A stretch of 6,076 bases of DNA, from contig JAMONC010000335.1 of NCBI GenBank assembly GCA_027066725.1, positions 1-6,076 of the forward strand, written 5' to 3'. The first letter of the stretch is position 1; each line of letters starts with the position of its first letter. Below, piece by piece: positions 1-6,076 of this stretch. Origin of the DNA: Desulfobacterales bacterium. GTDB taxonomy: Bacteria; Desulfobacterota; Dissulfuribacteria; Dissulfuribacterales; JAMONC01. The notes under the pieces are model-generated. The model was not told where the DNA came from and did not search any database. It worked only from the letters and a program-made list of their open reading frames with translations. The position numbers and the translations under genes were made by a program.

Positions 1-1
1 T

Positions 2-2257
2 GAAACAGGTTTTGCTGTTTTACAAATTAAGCCTAAAAAGGGATCTATGTTTACGGCTACTGGCTATATCCCTGAATTATTAAATCAAGCAGGACTTGTT
101 GGAGCTGAATTTGAGTTTAAAGGTAAATGGGTAAGAACTAAATATGGTAGGCAGTTTTCATTTAGCGAATGTAAACTCTTAGGAAGTGAGCTTATATTTT
201 TCCTATCAAATATTGTAAAAGGGCTTGGCCCTAAGATGGCTAAACAGCTAATTGATACCTATGGAGAAAAAGAGCTAATTTATATCTTAGATAATGAACC
301 TGAAAGATTGCTAGAAGTAAAAGGAATAAAGCACAAGAGACTTAAGATTATTACAAAGTCATGGAAAAAACACAAAAAACTTAGAGAACTCTCTGAGTAT
401 TTGGCAAATTGCTCTACTAAGATAACCCCAAATTTATTAATAAAAATCTATAATCACTTTGAAGATAGAGCAACTGAAATCGTAAAAGAAGATCCTTATA
501 AACTTACAGAAATTAGAGGTATTGGTTTTAAAACAGCAGATAAGATTGCACTTGGACTAGGACTTTCTACAAATTCAGATGAAAGAATTAAAGCAGCCAT
601 TGTTCATATCCTTACAAATGCTGCAGAAGAAGATGGACATTGTTACTTAAATAAATCTGAACTTATTTCAGAGCTAAAGAATCTACTTAAAACAGATGAT
701 TCCAGTCCCCCTGATGATGAAAGGATTTTATCTATTTTAGATAAAATGAGTTTGGAAGGCACTATTACTTATGGAGACAATGATGAAATAGGTCTTGTTG
801 GTTTTAAATATATGGAAGATTGGATAAAGGACTTTTTTATAGAAAAAGCCCAAAGCAAACGTCCTAAAATCATTGATCCCAAAATTGTAGAAGATTTTAT
901 CCATTTGTTTGAAGCTAATAGAAAAATAGAACTTTCTGAAGAACAAAAAGAAATCGTTAGACAAGTTGGCACTGCCAATAGAACCATATTTGCTCTTGCT
1001 GGTTATGCTGGTACTGGTAAAACCACTGTTTGTAGAGCTATTTTGGAGCTACTTTTAAAATATTATGCAAAGGAAGATGAGATTGCATGTTGTGCATTTA
1101 CAGGAATGGCTTCTGCCCGTTTGAGAAAAGCAACTGGGTTCCCTGCTTATACAATACATGCACTTTTAGGCTATAAAGGAGAAAATGCCTTTGATTATGG
1201 ACCGGAAAACCCTTTACCTCACAAGGTAGTAATATTAGATGAAGCCTCTATGGTAAATTTGAGTCTTTTTTATAGGTTAGCTCGTGCACTTCGTCCTGAT
1301 ACACTTTTTATTCTAGTAGGAGACCCTGCCCAGCTTCCGCCCATAGGAGCAGGAAATGTGTTTTCTGATGCAATAGATACAGGACTTCTTCCCTGTGTAC
1401 AGCTTAAGAAAATATATAGACAAAGCGAGGATAGTGTCCTTACCCTTTTTGCAAATGAGATAAGAGTAGGCCGCATTCCTGAGGGAATAGATAAGGATTG
1501 TTGGTCTGACTTTTTATTTGAAAACGTAGAGCGCTATAACATATTTGCAATGAAAAAAGGAAGAAGCGAAAGAGAGATAAAAGAATTAAGAGAAAAAAAT
1601 AATAAAGCCATATTAGATAGAATAGTTAGTCTTGCCAAAGAAATGAAAAATATCTTAACACATCCTATCTGGGAATTTCAGGTGCTTTCCCCCATGCGTG
1701 TAGGGCAACTTGGTACAGAGGTATTGAACCATGAGTTACAAAAGGTATTAAACAAAGAGGGTAAAAATGCCATTTCACATTCAGGTATTATCCTTAAAGA
1801 AGGTGATAAGGTTGTACATCTACAAAATAGAGATATGGAGGTAATGGAGTGGTCAGATTTTGTCCGAAGTGGGAAAGAGTTTTCCTCTTATGAATATAGA
1901 AGGATATTTAATGGCTATGTTGGACTTGTTGCCAAAATAGATGAAGATATGGAACAGTTTTATGTAGTATATCCAGATAGAAGTGTTGTTGCTTATGACT
2001 TTGACCACTTAGGAGATATTATTGAGCTTGCCTATGCCTTAACAGTGCATAAGGCGCAAGGAAGTCAGTATAAAATTGTAGTAATCCCTCTTAGTAACTC
2101 ACATTATATTATGCTAAATAACAAATGGTTTTATACAGCAATAACAAGGGCAGAAGAGAAGGTATTTCTAATTGGACAAAAATTTGCCTTAAAAAGGGCA
2201 TGTACCAATATAGATAGTGTAAAAAGACTTACTTGGTTAAGTAAATTTAAGAAATGA
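2..2257 (+). CDS. recD2: RecD2-type ATP-dependent 5'-3' DNA helicase (RecD/TraA family), 5'-truncated by the window edge
   Basis: Superfamily 1B helicase that unwinds DNA 5' to 3' using ATP. RecD2 proteins act in cytoplasmic DNA repair without RecBC. The reading frame is open from base 2, and the residues before the first ATG (base 47), ETGFAVLQIKPKKG, match the family's N-terminal beta-barrel region, so the true start lies upstream, probably by 15-25 codons. Counting from base 2 (751 residues visible), three helix-hairpin-helix stretches sit near 70-90, 103-115 and 168-183 (EIRGIGFKTADKIA), typical of RecD2 and absent from RecBCD RecD. Motor motifs follow: Walker A GYAGTGKTT (334-342), Walker B DEAS (413-416), motif III GDPAQLPP (440-447), IYRQ (471-474), TVHKAQGSQ (681-689) and YTAITRA (711-717). 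All key catalytic residues are present, so the enzyme looks active. Charged extra segments appear around 517-550 and 609-638. The stop overlaps the next gene's start by 4 bases. Family assignment is very secure; the gene symbol reflects the RecD2 subfamily. Confidence 0.96.
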   Translation, partial: ETGFAVLQIKPKKGSMFTATGYIPELLNQAGLVGAEFEFKGKWVRTKYGRQFSFSECKLLGSELIFFLSNIVKGLGPKMAKQLIDTYGEKELIYILDNEPERLLEVKGIKHKRLKIITKSWKKHKKLRELSEYLANCSTKITPNLLIKIYNHFEDRATEIVKEDPYKLTEIRGIGFKTADKIALGLGLSTNSDERIKAAIVHILTNAAEEDGHCYLNKSELISELKNLLKTDDSSPPDDERILSILDKMSLEGTITYGDNDEIGLVGFKYMEDWIKDFFIEKAQSKRPKIIDPKIVEDFIHLFEANRKIELSEEQKEIVRQVGTANRTIFALAGYAGTGKTTVCRAILELLLKYYAKEDEIACCAFTGMASARLRKATGFPAYTIHALLGYKGENAFDYGPENPLPHKVVILDEASMVNLSLFYRLARALRPDTLFILVGDPAQLPPIGAGNVFSDAIDTGLLPCVQLKKIYRQSEDSVLTLFANEIRVGRIPEGIDKDCWSDFLFENVERYNIFAMKKGRSEREIKELREKNNKAILDRIVSLAKEMKNILTHPIWEFQVLSPMRVGQLGTEVLNHELQKVLNKEGKNAISHSGIILKEGDKVVHLQNRDMEVMEWSDFVRSGKEFSSYEYRRIFNGYVGLVAKIDEDMEQFYVVYPDRSVVAYDFDHLGDIIELAYALTVHKAQGSQYKIVVIPLSNSHYIMLNNKWFYTAITRAEEKVFLIGQKFALKRACTNIDSVKRLTWLSKFKK

Positions 2258-3606
2258 AAAAACTAATCCTTTTATTAGCTATTATTGTCTTATCTGCATG
2301 TAGTATTACAAATAACTATCCTATCAATACTGTATTAACTAATCAGTCACTTAATGGTACTATCCCAATTGATAAATATCTAAAAAATAATTTTCCAACT
2401 AACAGTAGCGCAGTTCAATTTGAAAAAAAAATACCTGATATTGATTTAATACTAAATTCAACTATCTGTTTTTATAAAGACTATCAAGGATTTTACATAT
2501 ATAATGTTAATGACTTTTGGATACAGAAAAATACTTTGATTTTACTAAAAGATAGAAATATTATTATAAATTATCCATTTTGTTCTAAAATAGACATAAC
2601 TGCTAGTAATGGAAAAATCTTATATTCTAAACCAATCATCGCCTTAAAAAACAAAAACTATTTATGTTTTTACGATATCTCTGCATGTGGTAAACTTTTA
2701 ACCAGAAAATATCTATCTAAAAATGTCTATTTTTTTTATCCATACTTGATATTTATAAAAGCAAATAGATTTGCTATTAGTTTTTTTACTCAAAAAAGAC
2801 CCTTTTTTTTAGGACAAATTCCACACAACATAAGAGATGTATTTAAGTTCAAAAATTATCTAATCTTTTTAGAAAACGACGGAAAACTTTATGCTTATAA
2901 TCTAAAAAATTTAGAATTATTTAGAAATATAAAAACCAGCTATCAAATATCAAACTTTGTATACTCTAATAATATATTATTAATAAAAACTAAAAAGCAT
3001 TATATAAAATTCATTAAACTTATCCCCTTAGCCAACTCTATAACATTCAAAGTTTTAAAGACATTTGGACCATTTAAAAATGTTATATTGGCTAGACATA
3101 GCTTATATGCCTATGGAGATGGTAAAATCTATGGACTCAATTCAACTATTATATGCGATAAGCCTTTAAAAGACTTTGATTTTGTAGATGGGATTGTTTT
3201 TTCCTTTTTAAGGGAGAAAAAGGAGCTTTTTGTATTTAAGTTAAAGAAAATCTTTTATAAAAAGATCATCTTTGCACATCCACATATAAAAGCATATAAA
3301 GAAAAGGACTTTATTATACTCTTTGATATAGATGGAAAAGAAAAAATTATTGATTTATCGGATAATAGCACAATACTGGCAACGAAATATATAGATACTA
3401 AATGCTTAACACCTCTAATATATTTACATGGAAAGTTATACAAAGATAGAGAAGCTATATATAAATTAGCTAAGATAGTAAATAAAAATGCCAATTGGTT
3501 AATGTTAAGACGAACTATAGGAGATAACATATATTTCTATTTTGAAAAAACAGTAAAAAAATCACCTGAAAACCAATTGATTTTATTGTATAAAGATAAA
3601 AACTGA
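2254..3606 (+). CDS. Predicted outer-membrane lipoprotein with beta-propeller-like repeats, function unknown
   Basis: I do not recognise a named family. The N-terminus is a textbook lipoprotein signal: MKK, hydrophobic residues 4-13, then lipobox LSAC with the lipidated Cys at 16. Ser at +2 (no Asp) favours outer-membrane sorting if Lol rules apply. The remaining ~435 residues are rich in Lys, Ile, Asn, Phe and Tyr and have no second membrane segment. They contain recurring strand-turn-strand units, such as ENDGKLYAYNL (207-217), GDGKIYGLN (288-296), REKKELFVFKL (320-330), DIDGKEKIIDL (358-368), NKNYLCFYDIS (133-143) and DYQGFYIYNV (76-85). These resemble degenerate PQQ/WD-like beta-propeller blades; I count seven or eight. 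Further Cys occur at 72, 110, 138 and 145. Translation is probably coupled to recD2 through the ATGA overlap, as no clear Shine-Dalgarno precedes it. The gene ends in tandem stops (TGA TAG). Lying 27 bases before gspC, it may be a T2SS accessory or an outer-membrane scaffold; that is inference only. G+C is visibly lower than in recD2. Confidence 0.85.
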   Translation: MKKLILLLAIIVLSACSITNNYPINTVLTNQSLNGTIPIDKYLKNNFPTNSSAVQFEKKIPDIDLILNSTICFYKDYQGFYIYNVNDFWIQKNTLILLKDRNIIINYPFCSKIDITASNGKILYSKPIIALKNKNYLCFYDISACGKLLTRKYLSKNVYFFYPYLIFIKANRFAISFFTQKRPFFLGQIPHNIRDVFKFKNYLIFLENDGKLYAYNLKNLELFRNIKTSYQISNFVYSNNILLIKTKKHYIKFIKLIPLANSITFKVLKTFGPFKNVILARHSLYAYGDGKIYGLNSTIICDKPLKDFDFVDGIVFSFLREKKELFVFKLKKIFYKKIIFAHPHIKAYKEKDFIILFDIDGKEKIIDLSDNSTILATKYIDTKCLTPLIYLHGKLYKDREAIYKLAKIVNKNANWLMLRRTIGDNIYFYFEKTVKKSPENQLILLYKDKN

Positions 3607-3612
3607 TAGGTC

Positions 3613-3617
3613 GGGAG
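3613..3617 (+). promoter_or_regulatory. Possible Shine-Dalgarno for gspC, unusually distant
   Basis: GGGAG is the only purine block resembling a Shine-Dalgarno sequence between the lipoprotein stop and the gspC ATG, but it sits 16 bases from the start codon, well beyond the usual 5-9. An in-frame TAA at 3628-3630 rules out an earlier start, and no ATG or GTG follows before the membrane anchor is encoded. The gene may therefore be weakly initiated or helped by ribosomes terminating on the lipoprotein gene. Confidence 0.35.
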
Positions 3618-3633
3618 ATAAAAATCCTAAGAT

Positions 3634-4491
3634 ATGGAAAAAATAAAAATTTCTCCTTTCATATATATAATATTACTAGGATTTTCTTTTGCTTTTTTAA
3701 TAACAAGTTGGATTGACTATGATCTTCAAAAGAAAACCCCGCTTATTATTCCTAATATAACTCAAGATTATCACTATAAAAGGACTCGAGTTAATTATTC
3801 TGAGATATTAAGAAAAGATATTTTGGGTATAAAGAGAAAAAATACTACTATAATTACACAACCTACAACCCCACCTACTAATATAGAACAAGAACAAATT
3901 AAAGACCTTAAGCTTTTAGGCTTACTTAAAGGAAAGAAGAATTCCTATGCCCTAATTCTTTGGCATGGTGAATTTTTTGTCTTAAAAAAAGGAGAAAATC
4001 TAAAAGGATTAGAACTACTCTCCATAGGATTTAATAAAGCTACTTTTAGATATGCTGAACATGTATATACATTTAAATTAAATGAAACTAATAACAATCT
4101 TCAAATAAATACAACCAAAGCAACTCAAAGTTTAATAGCCAATAATATAAATAAATCAAATTCTAACGAAATTTATAAAACAGTAATATCTAAACAAGAA
4201 ATATTAAGCAGGATGGGAGATATAAACCAAGTTATTAGCTCTGCTTTATTTCAACCTTTTTATTTAGATAATAAACTTTTAGGATATAGAATTAGATTTA
4301 TAAGACCTGGTGCATTGCTATTTAGACTAGGGCTAAGGCCTGGGGATATAATTACAGGTATTAATGATGAGTCATTAAAAAATCCACAGATATTATTTAA
4401 TTTATTTTCCTCTATTAAAAATGTAAAAACTGTAGTTGTAAATCTTATTAGAAATGGAGAGAAAAAGACTATTATAATAGATATAAAGTAA
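3634..4491 (+). CDS. gspC: Type II secretion system protein C (GspC), HR and PDZ domains
   Basis: Bitopic inner-membrane component of the T2SS that links the cytoplasmic-membrane platform to the outer-membrane secretin. The 285 residues match the family's usual ~270-310. A short cytoplasmic tail (MEKIKISP) precedes one membrane helix at about 9-27. A periplasmic linker then leads to the GspC homology region (HR) at about 91-149, with the characteristic LKLLGLLKG opening, the alternating strands of a small beta-barrel and a GENL turn. In known systems this domain binds the N0 domain of GspD. An Asn/Thr/Lys-rich low-complexity linker (about 150-180) joins it to a C-terminal PDZ domain (about 206-285) with YRIRFIRPGALLFRLGLRPG followed by DII, the canonical GspC PDZ signature. 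The gspD start follows 24 bases downstream, the standard C-D gene order. A trypsin-like protease is excluded because no catalytic domain is present. The start is fixed by an upstream in-frame stop, but its ribosome binding site is poor. Confidence 0.93.
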   Translation: MEKIKISPFIYIILLGFSFAFLITSWIDYDLQKKTPLIIPNITQDYHYKRTRVNYSEILRKDILGIKRKNTTIITQPTTPPTNIEQEQIKDLKLLGLLKGKKNSYALILWHGEFFVLKKGENLKGLELLSIGFNKATFRYAEHVYTFKLNETNNNLQINTTKATQSLIANNINKSNSNEIYKTVISKQEILSRMGDINQVISSALFQPFYLDNKLLGYRIRFIRPGALLFRLGLRPGDIITGINDESLKNPQILFNLFSSIKNVKTVVVNLIRNGEKKTIIIDIK

Positions 4492-4498
4492 AGTTGAT

Positions 4499-4510
4499 GG
4501 GGGAGGGGAG
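4499..4510 (+). promoter_or_regulatory. Strong purine-rich ribosome binding site of gspD
   Basis: The 12-base run GGGGGAGGGGAG ends five bases before the gspD ATG at 4516 and contains two overlapping Shine-Dalgarno-like cores (GGAGG and AGGGGAG). It fixes the start of gspD and is far stronger than anything in front of the other genes here. An ATG at 4497 overlaps this block but is in another frame and leads nowhere useful. Confidence 0.75.
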
Positions 4511-4515
4511 TTTAT

Positions 4516-6076
4516 ATGAAAAATAGAGTAGTTAGTATTTTAGTTATACTATTTATCCCTGTTATACTTAGCTTCTTTACTTTTACAGATAATGTATTTG
4601 CCCAAATAAAAGTTAAAAAATTACAGAACCAAGATTATACAGTAAATATAAAAAGAATTAAACTATCAGAGTTTATAAAATTTGTATCTGAATTTACTAA
4701 TACCAATTTTGTATATAATCCTGAAATATTAAGAGGAGAGATATCTATAAACTCCCCAGCTCCCATGAATAAACAAGATCTATTAACCTTATTTTATACA
4801 GTATTAAGAGCTAATAATCTTATTGCTATACACAAGAAAGATTATATCCAAATATTAAGGTTAAACGCTGCTAGAGAATATAAAGATCATTTTAAAAAAG
4901 TTATTAATACTACTAAAGAAGATATTATAACAACCATAGTAGGATTACATCATCTAAGTGTACCAGTCATAAGTAGGACTCTCTTGCAGTTAAAATCAAA
5001 CATTGGACAAGTAATACCTGTAATTGGACTCAACATGATTGTAATAAGAGACTTTACCAGTAGAATTAAAAAGATGTTGGATATAATACATCAATTAGAA
5101 CTTGTCTCTTCTAACTATAAATTTACAACAATCTCTGTAAATAACATTCCTGCATCTGATATTGCACGTAATCTTATACAATTTTATACTAAATTGAGAA
5201 CAAATTCTTTAGTAGGCAATATACCTGTTATAGTTCCAGATGACTATTCAAACACATTAATTATTGCCGCGTTACCAGAAGATATAAATCAGATAAAAAA
5301 AATTGTAACAAGCATAGATAAACCATCTAAAAGTGTACATAATATCCCTCAAGTCATATATTTAAAAAATTCCGATGCATCTGATGTTGCCCAAGTTTTA
5401 CAAAGACTTATACCTTCTCTTAGTAGTCATAAAATAGGTAAATCAAAATCAATAGGTAGTGTTACCTTTGATAAGGCAACAAATTCGATTATCGTAATAG
5501 GTAGTAAAAAATTTGATCAAGAAATAGCAGAATTTATAAAAAAAATAGACATCCCACGAAAACAAGTGTTTGTTCAGGCTCTTATCCTTGAAACAACACT
5601 TAATAAATCCTCTGCATTTGGGGTTGAATGGATAGCAGGAGGAGGTAATAAAAATTTTGTAGCTACTACTACATTCCTTAATACTAATGGGGCACTAAAT
5701 AGTTTTGAAGGTCCAGTACTTTCAGGGAATTCCCCCAATTTTGGTGCACTTGCAGGTGGATTTAACATAGGAGTACTTGGGAATATAATTACATATGAAG
5801 GGGTAAAATTCCCAACTCTTAGCTCCTTAGTCAGTTTTTTGAAGACTGCATCAGGGATAAATATCTTATCTAATCCACAAATTATTACTTTAGATAATCA
5901 AGAGGCTCAGATATTCGTTGGGGAAAATAGACCTTTCATAACAAGTACTAAATATGATGCTAATAATAATCCAATTCAAACCTTTGACTATAGAGATGTA
6001 GGTATAAAGTTTAAAATTACTCCGCATATATCTAGTGATGATACCATTACATTAAAGATATATATTGAGGTAAAAA
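4516..6076 (+). CDS. gspD: Type II secretion system secretin GspD, 3'-truncated by the window edge
   Basis: Outer-membrane secretin that multimerises into the gated export channel of the T2SS. The frame is open from ATG 4516 to the end of the window (520 codons, no stop), roughly 80% of a typical ~650-residue GspD. A Sec signal peptide is clear: MKNR, a hydrophobic core, and cleavage after VFA at residue 29. Periplasmic domains follow in order: N0 at about 39-115 (secretin/TonB short-domain type, with ISINSPAPM at 76-84), N1 about 139-198, N2 about 202-270 ending in SIDKP, and N3 about 277-345 ending in IDIPRKQVFVQALILE, which opens the secretin domain. The Gly/Asn-rich stretch after W372 is the variable first part of the barrel. 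The conserved gate/barrel core is present: ASGINILSNPQI (445-456), VGENRPF (468-474) and the secretin signature DVGIKFKITPHI (494-505). The last barrel strands and any S-domain that binds a pilotin lie beyond the window. A PilQ identity is less likely: no AMIN domain, three N1-like repeats and gspC immediately upstream. Confidence 0.95.
   Translation, partial: MKNRVVSILVILFIPVILSFFTFTDNVFAQIKVKKLQNQDYTVNIKRIKLSEFIKFVSEFTNTNFVYNPEILRGEISINSPAPMNKQDLLTLFYTVLRANNLIAIHKKDYIQILRLNAAREYKDHFKKVINTTKEDIITTIVGLHHLSVPVISRTLLQLKSNIGQVIPVIGLNMIVIRDFTSRIKKMLDIIHQLELVSSNYKFTTISVNNIPASDIARNLIQFYTKLRTNSLVGNIPVIVPDDYSNTLIIAALPEDINQIKKIVTSIDKPSKSVHNIPQVIYLKNSDASDVAQVLQRLIPSLSSHKIGKSKSIGSVTFDKATNSIIVIGSKKFDQEIAEFIKKIDIPRKQVFVQALILETTLNKSSAFGVEWIAGGGNKNFVATTTFLNTNGALNSFEGPVLSGNSPNFGALAGGFNIGVLGNIITYEGVKFPTLSSLVSFLKTASGINILSNPQIITLDNQEAQIFVGENRPFITSTKYDANNNPIQTFDYRDVGIKFKITPHISSDDTITLKIYIEVK

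Noticed and set aside
47..49. ATG at 47 as the start of the helicase
   Set aside because: The frame is open back to base 2 and the upstream residues (ETGFAVLQIKPKKG) fit the RecD2 N-terminal domain, so the gene begins before the window.
737..987. Two overlapping minus-strand open frames of about 70 codons inside recD2
   Set aside because: They lie wholly antisense to a conserved domain-encoding region, have no recognisable motifs and overlap each other; they are by-products of the real gene.
3255..3530. A 91-codon minus-strand open frame inside the lipoprotein gene with hydrophobic stretches
   Set aside because: The hydrophobicity follows from antisense reading of Lys/Asn/Ile-rich AT-rich codons, and no ribosome binding site or promoter was evident.
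3607..3629. Small hairpin TAGG/CCTA around the gspC Shine-Dalgarno-like block as a terminator or riboregulator
   Set aside because: It has only four base pairs and a 15-base loop, and no U-tract follows; it is expected by chance.
3634..4491. PDZ protein as a DegP/HtrA-type protease fragment
   Set aside because: No trypsin-like catalytic domain is encoded; the single N-terminal membrane helix and HR domain instead match GspC.
5574..5768. A 64-codon minus-strand open frame inside gspD
   Set aside because: It is antisense to the secretin domain, which is clearly the coding strand.
4516..6076. Secretin belonging to a type IV pilus (PilQ) or competence system
   Set aside because: There is no AMIN domain, the protein has N0 plus three N1-like domains in GspD order, and a PDZ-bearing gspC lies directly upstream.
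1..6076. Mobile element, CRISPR array, tRNA or phage genes
   Set aside because: No direct-repeat arrays, transposase or integrase motifs, terminal inverted repeats or tRNA-like cloverleaf were noticed, and almost every base is accounted for by the four genes.

Overview
The window is a compact, AT-rich stretch carrying four genes on the + strand in a tight head-to-tail row, with no intergenic gap longer than 27 bases. In order they are: (1) the bulk of a RecD2-type (RecD/TraA family) DNA helicase whose first codons lie before the window; (2) a 450-residue predicted lipoprotein of unknown function with beta-propeller-like repeats; (3) a type II secretion system (T2SS) inner-membrane protein C (GspC) with its membrane anchor, HR domain and C-terminal PDZ domain; and (4) the first 520 codons of the T2SS secretin GspD, which runs off the right end of the window.

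The organism is a diderm (Gram-negative-type) bacterium: a secretin, a GspC and a lipoprotein without the Asp+2 retention signal only make sense with an outer membrane. The low G+C and Lys/Ile/Asn-rich proteins fit AT-rich, deep-branching diderms or sulfate reducers of Desulfobacterota/Thermodesulfobacteria/Aquificota type. No rRNA or other phylogenetic marker is present, so this placement is a weak inference.

Junctions: helicase and lipoprotein overlap by 4 bases (ATGA), which suggests translational coupling. The lipoprotein ends in tandem stops and is followed 27 bases later by gspC. gspC is followed 24 bases later by gspD, which has a very purine-rich ribosome binding site. I see no terminator or convincing promoter between any of them, so all four could be one transcription unit.

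Function: GspC and GspD form the periplasm-spanning core of the T2SS. The GspC HR domain docks on the N0 domain of GspD, and the GspC PDZ domain is linked to substrate or secretin contact. The lipoprotein just upstream is the least explained element. Its position and probable outer-membrane location make it a candidate lineage-specific accessory of this secretion system, but nothing in its sequence proves that. RecD2 is a DNA-repair helicase and is probably a neighbour by operon fusion rather than a functional partner.

No tRNA, rRNA, CRISPR, insertion sequence or integrase was seen.
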